A stretch of DNA of 64,000 bases from JAWKWA01 sp041397765 (GCA_041397765.1 JAWKWA010000009.1:127314-191313), one strand, 5' to 3'. Positions 1 to 9,324 are shown, counted from the stretch's first letter. Made by a program: numbers and translations. The notes: a model not told the origin generated them from the letters alone.

Positions 1-719
1 AGAACGTCGGGCAAGGCCTTGGCGGTGTTCGACTTGATGTCGTGGAACAGCACGATGCCGTGGCCGAGCTTCTTCAGGCTGTCGAGCGTGTAGCTGGTGA
101 TGCGGGCCGGACCATAGCCGCGGGTGTCGCGCGAATCGACGTCGATGCCGAAAATGCCGATGCCGCGTCCCTTCACATAGGCGACCATGGCCTTGGGATC
201 GTCGAGATAGGGGAAGCGGAAGAACGGCGCGATCGGCTTGCCGACCATGGCGGCGACGGTGCTCAGCCCCTTCTCGACCTCGAGCTCGGCCTTGTCCTGC
301 GACAGGCGATGAAGGAAGGGGTGCGACCAGGTGTGGCCGCCGATGGTGTGGCCGCGGCGGGCGACGTCGCGCAGCGTGTCGGGATAGGCGAGGGCCATGC
401 GTCCGACGCTGAAGAAAACCGCCTTGGTGCAGAAGCGGTCGAGCGTGTCGAGGATCGAGGTGGTGGTCGCCGGGCTCGGCCCGTCGTCGAAGGTCAGAGC
501 GACCTCGCGATCCTTGAGGAGGGAGGAGGCGCTCTCGTACTGGTTGCCGAAGGCGACGCCCGCCGAGGTGTCGATCTCGATGATCCGCGACACGCCGAGA
601 TCGGTGGCGGCCGAGCAGGTGACGCGACGCGGCGCGACGGCCCCGGCCTCGCCGCCCGCGCTTGCCGCGAGCAGTATTCCAAGTGCGAAGCCCGCAAGGG
701 CATGCTTCTGACGGATCAT
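1..719 (-). CDS. Secreted polysaccharide deacetylase (NodB homology), C-terminus cut by window edge
   Basis: The reading frame starts at an ATG at 719 and is still open at position 1, so the C-terminus is missing and about 239 residues are visible. Residues 1-27 form a signal peptide (MIRQK, then a hydrophobic stretch ending ASAGGEAGA). The catalytic domain shows the metal-binding motif TFDDGPSP and the H-x3-H motif in GGHTWSHPF, followed by FFRFPY and, near the visible end, GIVLFHDIK, which supplies the late catalytic histidine. This order is the NodB/carbohydrate esterase 4 pattern: metal-dependent removal of N- or O-acetyl groups from a polysaccharide, here outside the cytoplasm. The true substrate (peptidoglycan, chitin-like or exopolysaccharide) cannot be told. 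It is divergent from mgtE. Confidence 0.85.
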   Translation of the reverse strand, partial: MIRQKHALAGFALGILLAASAGGEAGAVAPRRVTCSAATDLGVSRIIEIDTSAGVAFGNQYESASSLLKDREVALTFDDGPSPATTTSILDTLDRFCTKAVFFSVGRMALAYPDTLRDVARRGHTIGGHTWSHPFLHRLSQDKAELEVEKGLSTVAAMVGKPIAPFFRFPYLDDPKAMVAYVKGRGIGIFGIDVDSRDTRGYGPARITSYTLDSLKKLGHGIVLFHDIKSNTAKALPDV

Positions 720-919
720 GAAAAATTGCCCTCTGCCGGATCGGCCGGCCTCGGTTCCCTTTTACCTCAGCTTCGCATCGGCAGGCTATCGGTTGGTGAA
801 GACCTGCGCGCAATCGTCCGCGTGAGACGTTTTTGCCACAGGTGCTATGGGCGAATGCGGGCGCGCTGTGTATTGAGGTGACCATCTGCGCCGCAGCCCC
901 GCCAGGACTGGATGAGCAC

Positions 920-2338
920 ATGACCGAGCTGGACCCTTCAGGCCGTGAGGACGGGGACAAGGACCGCGAGGCGGCCAACGAGCGGGACGATACCGAGACC
1001 GAGATCGACCGCGCGCTCTTTGCGGCCGCCGAGACGGCGATCGAGGCGGGCGACGCTGAGACGCTGAAGGCACTCGTCGGCGAGCTGGACGATCCCGATC
1101 TCGCCGACCTCATCGCGCTCCTGCAGCCCGACGAGCGCACCGGCCTCATCGGGCTGCTCGGCGCCGATTTCCGGCCGTCGGTGCTTTCCGAGCTCGACTG
1201 GCACGTCAAGGAGCAGATCGTCGAGGCGCTGCCCAACGAGCAGATCGCCGAGGCGGTGCGCGAGCTCGACACGGCCGACGCGGTGTACCTCATCGAGGAC
1301 ATGGAGGACGCGGACAAGAAGGAGATTCTTGCCCACCTTCCCGCCGACGAGCGCGCCACCATCGAGCGCAGCCTCGAATATCCCGAGGATTCGGCCGGCC
1401 GCCTGATGCGCTCGGAGTTCATCGCCGTGGCGCCGTTCTGGACAGTCGGTCAGACCATCGACCACATGCGCGAGACCGAGGATCTGCCCGACAGCTTCAC
1501 CGAGATCTTCGTCGTCGACCCGACCTATCACCTGATCGGCGTCGTGCAGCTCGACCGGCTCCTGCGCACCAAACGGCCGGTGACGGTCGCCGAGATCATG
1601 GATGCCGAGCCCGACAGCATCGCCGCGACGCTCGACCAGGAGGAGGTCGGCCGCCAGTTCGAGCGCTACAATCTGATGTCGATGGCCGTGGTCGACGCCA
1701 ATGGCCGGCTGGTCGGCGTGGTGACCGCCGACGACGTGGTCGAGATCATCCAGGAGGAAGCCGAGGAGGACATCATGCGCCTCGGCGGCGTCGGCGACGA
1801 GGAGGTGTCGGACGCGGTGCTGTCGATCACGCGCAGCCGGTTCCTGTGGCTGCTCGTCAATCTCGGCACGGCCATCCTCGCCTCAGCGGTCATCAAGCAG
1901 TTCGACGCGACGATCGAGCAGATGGTGGCGCTCGCCGTGCTGATGCCGATCGTCGCCTCGATGGGCGGCAATGCCGGCACGCAGACCATGACGGTGGCGG
2001 TGCGCGCGCTCGCCACGCGCGACCTCACCGCCGTCAACGCCTTCCGCGTGATCGTGCGAGAGACGACGGTCGGTCTCATCAACGGCCTGCTGTTCGCCAT
2101 TCTGATGGGCGTGGTTGCGGTCGTCTGGTTCGGCTCGCGGCCGCTCGGCCTGGTGATCGGCGCGGCGATGATCGTCAATCACGTCGCCGCCGCGCTCGCC
2201 GGCATCCTGGTGCCGATCGCGCTCGACCGGCTGAAGCTCGACCCGGCCGTGTCGTCGGGCGTGTTCGTGACGACGGTGACCGACGTCGTCGGCTTCTTCG
2301 CCTTTCTCGGCCTCGCCGCGCTCTGGCTGGCGCACTGA
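920..2338 (+). CDS. mgtE: Magnesium transporter MgtE
   Basis: The 472-aa protein has the MgtE plan: an acidic N-terminal helical domain (about residues 30-135), a CBS-domain pair (about 140-260, opening with PEDSAGRLM) and a C-terminal membrane domain of about five helices (about 285-472). The motif MPIVASMGGNAGTQTMT in the first part of the membrane domain is the family's pore signature. Known MgtE proteins are Mg2+ channels gated by cytosolic Mg2+ through the N and CBS domains. The frame is open further upstream, but the ATG at 920 (MTELDPSG) gives the usual family length. No M-box-like leader was recognised in the 200 bases upstream. Confidence 0.93.
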   Translation: MTELDPSGREDGDKDREAANERDDTETEIDRALFAAAETAIEAGDAETLKALVGELDDPDLADLIALLQPDERTGLIGLLGADFRPSVLSELDWHVKEQIVEALPNEQIAEAVRELDTADAVYLIEDMEDADKKEILAHLPADERATIERSLEYPEDSAGRLMRSEFIAVAPFWTVGQTIDHMRETEDLPDSFTEIFVVDPTYHLIGVVQLDRLLRTKRPVTVAEIMDAEPDSIAATLDQEEVGRQFERYNLMSMAVVDANGRLVGVVTADDVVEIIQEEAEEDIMRLGGVGDEEVSDAVLSITRSRFLWLLVNLGTAILASAVIKQFDATIEQMVALAVLMPIVASMGGNAGTQTMTVAVRALATRDLTAVNAFRVIVRETTVGLINGLLFAILMGVVAVVWFGSRPLGLVIGAAMIVNHVAAALAGILVPIALDRLKLDPAVSSGVFVTTVTDVVGFFAFLGLAALWLAH

Positions 2339-2339
2339 C

Positions 2340-2361
2340 GGCCGGCTTCCTCAGGCCGGCC
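2340..2361. terminator. Candidate bidirectional terminator between mgtE and cysH
   Basis: A perfect 7-bp inverted repeat (GGCCGGC at 2340-2346, GCCGGCC at 2355-2361) with an 8-base loop lies at the junction of two convergent genes and covers the cysH stop codon. There is no clear T tract on either side, so a role in termination is inferred from position and stem strength only. Confidence 0.4.
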
Positions 2362-3109
2362 CACCGCCGCCGCGCACGACGCGGCCGTTCTCGATATGGA
2401 TGCCGCATTCGTGCTTCAGATGGCCGCGCCAGCGTCCGGCGCGGACGTCCTCGCCCGCCGCGACGGGCGTCGTGCAGGGGGCGCAGCCGATCGAGGCGTA
2501 GCCGGCGGCGGCGAGCGGATGGGGCGGCAGGTCGTGCGCGGCGAAGTAGCGGGCGATGTCGGCCCCGGTCCAGTCGGCGAGCGGATTGATCTTGAAACCG
2601 CCGGGCGTCGCCTCGATGCGGGGCAGGTGCTCGCGCGAGGAGGACTGGAAGCGCTTGCGGCCGGTGATCCAGGCGCGAAAGCCGGCCAGCGCCCCGGCGA
2701 GCGGCTCGACCTTGCGCAACTCGCAGCAGGCGTCGGGCGCCAGGGCATGGAGATCGCCACCGGCATCGCGGAGGCCGAGCGCGGCGGCGGCGGGTGCGAC
2801 CGTGCGGATGCCGGTGAGGCCGAGCGTCGCGGCCAGCCGGTCGCGATAGGCGATGGTCTCGGCGAAATGCTTGCCGGTGTCGAGGAAGAGCACCGGCAGG
2901 CCGGGATCGATCCGCCCGACCATGTGGAGCAGCACGGCCGCATCGGCGCCGAAGGAGGAGACGAGGGCGATGCCGCCGCGAAACACGTCGCGGACGAGGA
3001 CCGAGAGCAGGCATTCGGCCGAATAGCTCTCGAAGCGTGCGGCGAGCGCGTGCTCCGGCGACAGGGGCGCCGCCCGGCCCTGATCGATCGTCAGACGAGT
3101 GAGGTCCAT
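2351..3109 (-). CDS. cysH: Adenylyl-sulfate (APS) reductase, assimilatory
   Basis: The 252-aa protein belongs to the PAPS/APS reductase family, which reduces activated sulfate to sulfite for cysteine synthesis in the cytoplasm. The PP-loop-like SSFGADAAVLLHM and the FLDTGKHFAET motif bind the nucleotide substrate. The cysteine pairs CC at 128-129 and CAPC at 209-212 are the 4Fe-4S ligands that separate APS reductases from cluster-free PAPS reductases, and the C-terminal KHECGIH (Cys235) is the catalytic cysteine. The rest of the sulfate activation operon (cysDN, sir) is not adjacent. The start at 3109 follows a purine-rich stretch. Family call is firm; APS preference follows from the cluster cysteines. 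Confidence 0.93.
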   Translation of the reverse strand: MDLTRLTIDQGRAAPLSPEHALAARFESYSAECLLSVLVRDVFRGGIALVSSFGADAAVLLHMVGRIDPGLPVLFLDTGKHFAETIAYRDRLAATLGLTGIRTVAPAAAALGLRDAGGDLHALAPDACCELRKVEPLAGALAGFRAWITGRKRFQSSSREHLPRIEATPGGFKINPLADWTGADIARYFAAHDLPPHPLAAAGYASIGCAPCTTPVAAGEDVRAGRWRGHLKHECGIHIENGRVVRGGGGPA

Positions 3110-3329
3110 AACACTCCTGGCTCCGGGCTTTGGACGACGGCATCGAACGGTCGAGATAATGGAAAATCATTCTCTCATGCACAATGAGGCGAAACGAATA
3201 AGATCAAATGGATCGCTCTGGCTTGGTCAATGAGTATGAATTTGCGCTCGTTGGGCATGCGACGACGCGCGCTTCTGCCCCGGTCTGGCATGCGCTAGCC
3301 TCGCATTCCTCAGGGAGCGGGAGAGAGTG

Positions 3330-4972
3330 ATGGTCGACACGAGGGCCGAGGGCGGCGATGCGGGCGATGCCTATGACTATGTGATCGTGGGCGCGGGCTC
3401 GGCCGGCTGTGTCCTCGCCAATCGTCTGTCGGCCGATCCTTCGGTCCGGGTGCTGCTGCTCGAGGCGGGCGGGCGCGACGACTGGATCTGGTTCCACATC
3501 CCGGTCGGCTACCTCTTCTGCATGGGCAATCCGCGCGCCGACTGGTGCTACCGGACGGCGGCCGAGCCCGGCCTCAACGGCCGCAGCCTCGGCTATCCGC
3601 GCGGGCGCGTGCTCGGTGGCTCCTCGGCGATCAACGGCATGATCTATATGCGGGGGCAGGCGCGCGACTACGACGGCTGGCGGCAGCTCGGCAATCCGGG
3701 TTGGGGCTGGGACGAGGTGCTGCCCTATTTCCTGAAGTCCGAGGACCAATGGGCGACAGAACCCGGCGCCCTTCACGCCCGCGGCGGCGAGTGGCGGGTC
3801 GAGCGACCGCGCGTCTCCTGGGAGATCCTCGATGCATTCCGTGCCGCCGCCGCCGAGGCCGGCATCCCCCCGGTCGACGACTTCAATCGCGGCGACAACG
3901 AGGGCTGCGGCTATTTCCACGTCAATCAGCGCCGGGGCGTGCGCGTCAGCACGGCGAAGGCCTTCCTCAGGCCCATCGAGCACCGCTCCAATCTGGAAGT
4001 GACGACAGGCGCGCTCGCGCTCGGGCTCACATGGCGGGGAAGGCCGGCGCGTCGATGGCGTCCGGATCAGACGCCCGGACGGCTCGAGCGCCGTCGTGAG
4101 GGCCAAGCGCGAGGTCGTCCTTGCGGCCGGGGCCATCGGCTCGCCGCAGATCCTGCAGCTCTCGGGCGTCGGCCCCGCCGACCTCCTGCAGAGCCATGGG
4201 ATCGCCGTGCGGCACGAAAGGCCCGGGATCGGCGCCAATCTGCAGGACCATCTGCAGATCCGCTGCGTCTACAAGGTCGAAGGGGTGCCGACGCTCAACC
4301 GCCGCGCCAGCCACCTCCTCGGCAAGGCGGCGATCGCGCTCGAATATGCGCTGTTCCGCTCCGGGCCGATGTCGATGGCGCCCTCGACGCTCGGTGCCTT
4401 CACGCGCTCGGGCCCGGAGATCGAGACGCCCGACCTCGAATATCATGTGCAGCCGCTCTCGCTCGACAAGTTCGGCGATCCGCTGCATCCCTTCCCGGCC
4501 TTCACCGCGAGCGTCTGCAATCTCAGACCCGACAGCCGCGGCACGATCCGCATCGTCTCGCCCGATCCGGCGAAGGCGCCCGAGATCCGCCCCAACTATC
4601 TCTCGAGCGAGAGCGACCGGCGCACGGCCGCCGCCGCCATCCGCCTGACGCGCCGGATCGCCCGCAGCCCCGCGCTCGCCCGCTACCGGCCGGAGGTTCC
4701 GCCCCGGGCCCGTGGTCGAGGATGGCGATGAGGAGCTGGCGAAGGCGGCCGGCGATATCGGCACGACGATCTTCCATCCGGTCGGCACCTGCCGGATGGG
4801 CAGCGATCCACAGGCCATCGTCGACCCCCGCCTCAGGGCGAACGGCATCGAGGGGCTGCGCATCGCCGACGCCTCGGTGATGCCGCGGATCACCTCGGGC
4901 AACACCAACTCGCCGGTCATCATGATCGCGGAGAAGGCGGCCGACATGATCCGCGAGGACTGGCGCGGCTGA
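3330..4972 (+). pseudogene. GMC-family FAD oxidoreductase (choline dehydrogenase-like), broken by two frameshifts
   Basis: The gene reads in three successive frames. Frame one (from ATG 3330, after a GGGAG purine run) holds the FAD-binding VIVGAGSAGCVLANRL and the GMC signature RGRVLGGSSAINGMIYMRG. Near 4035-4042 it shifts to a frame with REVVLAAGAIGSPQ, and near 4690-4697 to a third frame with the catalytic FHPVGTCRMG and SGNTNSPVIMIAEKAA. Removing one base at each place (in ggggaagg, and in ggaggttcc) restores one protein of about 545 aa, the normal family length. All catalytic elements are still present, so the breaks are either very recent or sequencing errors. Substrate unknown; such enzymes oxidise alcohols including choline. 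Confidence 0.85.
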
Positions 4973-4975
4973 GGA

Positions 4976-6255
4976 TCAGGCCTTGCGCGCGGCGGCGGTG
5001 CTCAGCTCCGTCCGACCCGCAGCGCGCCACGAGACGACGAGGTCGCGCGCGAGCGAGGGTCCCTCCCGCCGCACCTTGCGCGACAGCCGCAAGGCCGGCC
5101 GGTCGACGAGCCGCTCGAAGAGGTCGGAGACGAGGAGCAGCACCGCGAGATAGGCTGTCAGCACCGCGCCGACGACGACGGGATCGTCGAGGCCGGTGCG
5201 GACATAGGCCGGGCGAGCAGCGATGCCATCAGCGGGAAGTGCAGGAGATAGAGCGAAAAGCTGATGCGCCCGAGATAGCGGCAGGGAGCGAGCGAGAAGA
5301 AGGATCGGACCGGCGCCGAGACGAGCGCGGTGCCGACGACGAGAATGGAGCCGGCGAGCCAGAGGAAGAGACGCGCGTCCTCGCCGAAGTGGGCGAGCGG
5401 AGCGGCAAGCGGCCCATAGAGGTCGCCGGGCTCGGGTGCAAAGAAGGGCGCGCCGCCGAGCAGGAGCCCGGTGCCGAGCATGAGTGCCGCCGCAAGAGCG
5501 CCGATGCGCTGCTCGCCGGCCTTCAGCTCGAACAGCACCGCGCCGGCGACGAAGGCGAGATAGCGCGAGGGCTCGAGCCCGCAGGCGAGGATGAGCGCGG
5601 CCAGCGCGGCATAGGCGAGGAGGCGGCGGCGCCCGCCGCTCACGCTCCAGGCGACCGAGAAGATCATCAGCGAGCCGATCAGCTCGCGCTGCATGGTCCA
5701 GAGCACCGGATTGATGTTGGTCGCGCCGCCGACATAGAGGCCGGCGACCGCCTCATAGCCGATGCGCGGCCAGCCGAGCGGCGCCTGATACCACTTCGCC
5801 ACCCAGCCGTGCCCGACCGTGCCAGCGATGTCGGGAAGGGCCATGGCCCCGGTCCCGATCAGGAGGCCGGTCAACAGGATGGCCGCGCCGCAAGGCAGCG
5901 TCAGGCGCAGATAGCGGGCAGCAGCCGTGAAGGCGAGCGAGCCGATGCGCCGGTTGGCGGCGGCAAGGACATAGCCGCTCAGCACGAAGAAGATGTAGAC
6001 GGCGAAGGAGCCGTTGACGGCGACGAAGAGCGGCGTCGACGAAACGAGCGTCGCCAGGTCGCGGGCCGAGCCCTGCGGCAGTGTGGCGAAGTGCGCCCAG
6101 GCCGGGCTCGCGCGGTCGACCGGGCCGAAATAGCAGGCCGGGTAGAAGCAGGTGAGGAAATGGCTGAACGCGACCACGAGCGCCGCGACGCCGCGTAGGC
6201 CGTCGAGATGGTGAAGGCGGTCGGCCTTCCCCTCGAGCAATCGTTGATCCGCCAT
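4976..6255 (-). CDS. Acyltransferase 3 family membrane protein, C-terminus frameshifted
   Basis: From the ATG at 6255 the protein shows the acyltransferase-3 opening (LHHLDGLRGVAALVVAFSHF) with the catalytic histidine in a first membrane segment, FFVLSGYVLA, and about nine further hydrophobic helices. This family transfers acyl groups to surface sugars from the inner membrane. The frame stops at 5158, but its last residues are off-pattern; adding one base near 5212-5218 restores SLLARP followed by YVRTGLDDPVVVGAVLTAYL and the expected last helix, ending at 4976. So about 60 C-terminal residues are in another frame. A start at 6273 is also possible. The broken end may be a sequence error. Confidence 0.75.
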
Positions 6256-6535
6256 CCGTACCGCCACGCGCAACGAGACCGCGGCCCTGACGGCCGGACG
6301 ACCATCCTCGCACCGCCGTCCCTAACACCGCCCTAAGGGCAATCGTGGAATCGCGCGTGGACGCACCCGGCCAGCCGGATGCGCTATCTCGGGCGATCAG
6401 ACTGCGAGCCGTTCCATCCATCGCCCACCCGGCATCCCGTCCGAAGCGGGCGTCGGCCTGCGCAGAGCCGGTATCTTGCGGCGCGGACAGGCGATGCAGC
6501 CGAGCCTGCGTAAGCTGCAAGATCCCTGACGTGGC

Positions 6536-6717
6536 TGGGCGCCCGCCTGCGCGGGCGTGAAGTTCCTTCTGGGGAAGCGTGGCGCTGCAAGTGGGATCGG
6601 CGTGGTGCCGGTCGCGGGCCGGGTCATGTTGCCGGGCCGCCGCTGCTTCGATCCGTCCGCGATGGCGGCACTCGGCATCCCACCAACTCCCGTCACGCCC
6701 GCGCAGGCGGGCGCCCA
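6536..6717. repeat. Perfect 25-bp inverted repeat pair (REP-like palindromes)
   Basis: Bases 6536-6560 and 6693-6717 are exact reverse complements of each other over 25 bp. Each arm also contains a GC-rich self-complementary core, cccgcctgcgcggg. Such cores resemble the short palindromic intergenic repeats common in Hyphomicrobiales and other proteobacteria. The 132 bases between the arms show no gene. A role as a REP-type element is inference from sequence form. Confidence 0.7.
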
Positions 6718-6815
6718 GTCAGGCCGCATCGGGCGATCAGACTCTTTTCGGGCGAGGCTGATTCATGCACCCGATGCGTGCGGACGCCCGCATCTCCGGC
6801 AATCTGGCTAGTGGA

Positions 6816-6973
6816 GCGAATTTGACACTTCGTGTCCCGGTTGCTGCGAAGCGCGTTCTCAAGTGTCAAATTCAAGAGCTCAACTGAATCATAAGCTTGC
6901 TGGTGGTTCTCATGATTCCGACATTTGCTCTCACGGGATCTGAAACGGGATGCAAATGTCGGAATCGAACCAC
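6816..6973. repeat. Dispersed two-hairpin repeat, copy A
   Basis: The first hairpin has 13-bp arms (gaatttgacactt at 6818-6830 and its complement at 6861-6873). The second has arms gtggttc plus gattccgacattt (6903-6909, 6914-6926) pairing with 6954-6973. A second copy with the same arms and loop sequence is at 50052-50250. The right end sits six bases past the stop of the Rieske gene at 6979, so the second hairpin could also act as its terminator. Confidence 0.8.
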
Positions 6974-6978
6974 TATGG

Positions 6979-8118
6979 TCAGCTCACATCGTGGCCCATG
7001 GCCTCCATCCACATGCGCTGGAAATGGTGGACGCCGTGCTCGCTGAGGGCCATCTGGCGGCTGTCGACGACGAAGCGCCCCTGGTTGTAGCCCTTGGAGC
7101 GCAGGCCCTTCTGCACGCTCTCGCACAGGGCGATGTCCTCGGGCTGCAGCGTCTCGTCCATATAGACCATGGCCGCCTCGATCTGCTTCGAGGGCTTACC
7201 GGGCGGCAGGTACCAGTCGAGATGCTCGATGGTGCGCTCGGGGCCTGCCGGAATGATCAGCAGCGTCGAGATGTTGGGATCGCCGGGATAGATCCAGATC
7301 GTCAGGTTCGGCCAGATGAACCAGCCGGCATAGCCGAAATCGACCTCGCCCTTCTTGAACTCATAGGCGGCGTTCTTCACCGAGCGCGCGGCGTCCGAGA
7401 TCTGGCTGACATAGAGCCCGTTCGGCACGTTGCGGTAGCTGTCCATGTCGACGAGATCGACGAAGTCCTTGTGCGCCGGGTGGCAGTGGTAGCATTCGAG
7501 GAAGTTGTCGATCAGCACCTTCCAGTTGGCCTTGACGTCGTAGTCGTGACGGTGGGCGTAGACGACGTCGTCGATGCGCGGGCAGTATTTGCGGATCTCG
7601 GCCTCGAGGCCGGGCGCCTGCTCGGCGAAGGGCCTGGCGTCGGGATCGAGATTGACGAAGACGAAGCCACAGAACTCCTCGACCCGGATCGGCTTCAGCG
7701 CGAAGTCGCAGGCCTTGAAATCGGCCATGCCCTTGGTCAGGCGCGAGGTCTTCAGGCTGCCGTCGAGATTGTAGGCCCAGGCGTGATAGGGGCAGACGAT
7801 CAGCTTGGCGTTGCCGCTGCCCTTGACGAGCTCGTGGCCGCGATGCTGGCAGACGTTGTAGAAGCCCCGCAGCTCGCCGTCCCGGCCGCGCACGACGAAC
7901 AGGTCCTGCTCGTGGATCTCGGCGGTGATGTAGTCGCCGGCTTTGGCGAGCTGGCTCTTGTGGCCGGCGCACCACCAGCTCTTGTAGAACACCGCCTCTT
8001 TCTCGGCCTCGTAGATCGCGGGATCGGTATAGAAGCGGGCCGGCATGGTGAAGGAGCGCGCGGGGTCGGCACAGAACGGCTGGTCGCCCTTGCCCAGTCG
8101 CAGGACCGGAATGTTCAT
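6979..8118 (-). CDS. Rieske [2Fe-2S] ring-hydroxylating/demethylating oxygenase, large subunit
   Basis: The 379-aa protein has an N-terminal Rieske domain with Cys90-x-His92 and Cys109-x2-His112 (NVCQHRG and CPYHAW) and a C-terminal catalytic domain with the mononuclear iron ligands in FLECYHCHPAHKDF. This layout fits alpha subunits of oxygenases such as the carnitine, glycine-betaine and stachydrine demethylases more than aromatic dioxygenases, but the substrate cannot be fixed from sequence. The start at 8118 follows AGGAGG. No small subunit or reductase is adjacent, so electron transfer must come from elsewhere. It is divergent from the LysR gene at 8266, a likely regulator. Confidence 0.88.
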   Translation of the reverse strand: MNIPVLRLGKGDQPFCADPARSFTMPARFYTDPAIYEAEKEAVFYKSWWCAGHKSQLAKAGDYITAEIHEQDLFVVRGRDGELRGFYNVCQHRGHELVKGSGNAKLIVCPYHAWAYNLDGSLKTSRLTKGMADFKACDFALKPIRVEEFCGFVFVNLDPDARPFAEQAPGLEAEIRKYCPRIDDVVYAHRHDYDVKANWKVLIDNFLECYHCHPAHKDFVDLVDMDSYRNVPNGLYVSQISDAARSVKNAAYEFKKGEVDFGYAGWFIWPNLTIWIYPGDPNISTLLIIPAGPERTIEHLDWYLPPGKPSKQIEAAMVYMDETLQPEDIALCESVQKGLRSKGYNQGRFVVDSRQMALSEHGVHHFQRMWMEAMGHDVS

Positions 8119-8156
8119 GGCGTCAGTTCCTCCTGGAGAAGGATCGGCTGGTGTCG

Positions 8157-8194
8157 TCGAGCTTCCCGCGTCCCTTTGACGCGCGAAGGCTCGA
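8157..8194. promoter_or_regulatory. Candidate LysR-type operator dyad
   Basis: An imperfect dyad (tcgagcttcccgcg at 8157-8170 against gcgcgaaggctcga at 8181-8194) lies in the 147-bp gap between the divergent Rieske and LysR genes. LysR regulators usually bind such interrupted dyads in the shared promoter. Position and symmetry are the only support. Confidence 0.3.
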
Positions 8195-8265
8195 CGCATA
8201 AGCTTGCCGCATGGCAGAGCCCCGCTCAAACGACCATTGCTCGGGCAAATCCATGAGATACCGTC

Positions 8266-9324
8266 ATGGATAATCTCAAATCCTCGCTCCCCCCGCTGGC
8301 GACTCTCGCCACCTTCGAGGCCGCGGCGAGGCATTCGAGCTTCACGGCGGCGGCCGCCGAGCTGCATGTCACGCAGGCTGCCGTCAGCCGGCAGATCCGC
8401 CAGCTCGAGGACCATCTCGGCCATCGCCTGTTCGTCAGGGCGCACCGGGCGGTGGCGCTGACGCGGGAGGGCCGCGATTTCCTGCACACCGTCACCGCGG
8501 CCCTCACCCATATCGCCGATGCCAGCCGGGAGTTGAAGGCGAGCGACAGCCATCCCCGGCTCACCATCGGTGCCGACCAGTCGGCGGCGCGGCTCTGGCT
8601 GATGCCGGTGCTCGCCGCCTTCTGCGCACGCGCCCCCCAGATCACGCTGCGCCTCGTCATCTCGGATGACGACGACCGGCTGCTGTCGGACGATCTCGAC
8701 CTCGCCATCCTGCACGGGGCGCCGCCGTTTCGCGGGCACGAGAGCGCGCTCGTTTTCCCCGAGCGGGTCTTTCCGGTCGCAAGCCCCGGCTATCTCGCGT
8801 CGCGGGCCCCGCTCGCGGGCCCGGCGGACCTGGCGGCCGAGCGGCTGATCGACCTGGAGGACGAGCACGGGAGCTGGCTCAACTGGCGGATCTGGCTGAC
8901 GGCGCACGGTGTCGGCCCGGCCGGTCCGCGCGCATTCACGGCCGACAGCTATCCCGCCGTCATCGCGGCGGCGCGGGAGGGCCTTGGCATCGCCCTCGGC
9001 TGGCAGGGGCTGGTCGACCGCGACTTGGCCGAAGGCCGGCTCGTCCCAGCGCTCGAAGCGCGCATGGCGACACGATTCGGCTATCATCTCGTCTGGCCGT
9101 CCTCGCGCGAGCGTGCGGCGGTACAGATCATCGCCGCGGATTTCATCCTGCGCCACCGGCCGGACTGGGCGCGCGGCGAGGCTGCCGAGCCGGGGCAGAC
9201 GGTCGAGCCCGCGGAAAAACGCCGGATTCCCACGGCATCGGTGATGAGCGATGCCACGCCCGGGCGAGCGGGAAAAGAGCCCAGCCGCAGCGGCCGGAAG
9301 GCGCCCGAAGCGGAGACGAGATGA
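8266..9324 (+). CDS. LysR-family transcriptional regulator
   Basis: The 352-aa protein has an N-terminal winged helix (residues 8-67, with LATFEAAARHSSFTAAAAEL and TQAAVSRQIRQLEDHLG) and a periplasmic-binding-like effector domain (about 95-295). The sequence style (GADQSAARLWLMPVL, then FTADSYPAVIAAAREGLGIA) is GcvA-like. It runs divergently from the Rieske oxygenase, so it probably controls that gene. Beyond about residue 300 there is an extra low-complexity tail of roughly 45 residues rich in Ala, Arg and Glu that LysR proteins normally lack. Its stop overlaps an ATG of the next reading frame (9321), suggesting coupling to the downstream gene. Confidence 0.9.
   Translation: MDNLKSSLPPLATLATFEAAARHSSFTAAAAELHVTQAAVSRQIRQLEDHLGHRLFVRAHRAVALTREGRDFLHTVTAALTHIADASRELKASDSHPRLTIGADQSAARLWLMPVLAAFCARAPQITLRLVISDDDDRLLSDDLDLAILHGAPPFRGHESALVFPERVFPVASPGYLASRAPLAGPADLAAERLIDLEDEHGSWLNWRIWLTAHGVGPAGPRAFTADSYPAVIAAAREGLGIALGWQGLVDRDLAEGRLVPALEARMATRFGYHLVWPSSRERAAVQIIAADFILRHRPDWARGEAAEPGQTVEPAEKRRIPTASVMSDATPGRAGKEPSRSGRKAPEAETR

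Larger units (their letters stand above)
6256..6978. other. Repeat-rich spacer without a gene
   Basis: No convincing coding frame is seen in these 723 bases. They hold a 15-bp direct repeat (tcgggcgatcagact at 6389-6403 and 6729-6743), a 25-bp inverted repeat pair and one copy of a two-hairpin dispersed repeat, listed separately. A motif near 6773 (gatgcg, then cggacgcccgc) recurs near 10754. Confidence 0.6.

Noticed and set aside
720..919. M-box riboswitch upstream of mgtE
   Set aside because: The 200 bases show no recognisable M-box helices or terminator-like structure by eye; a covariance search would be needed.
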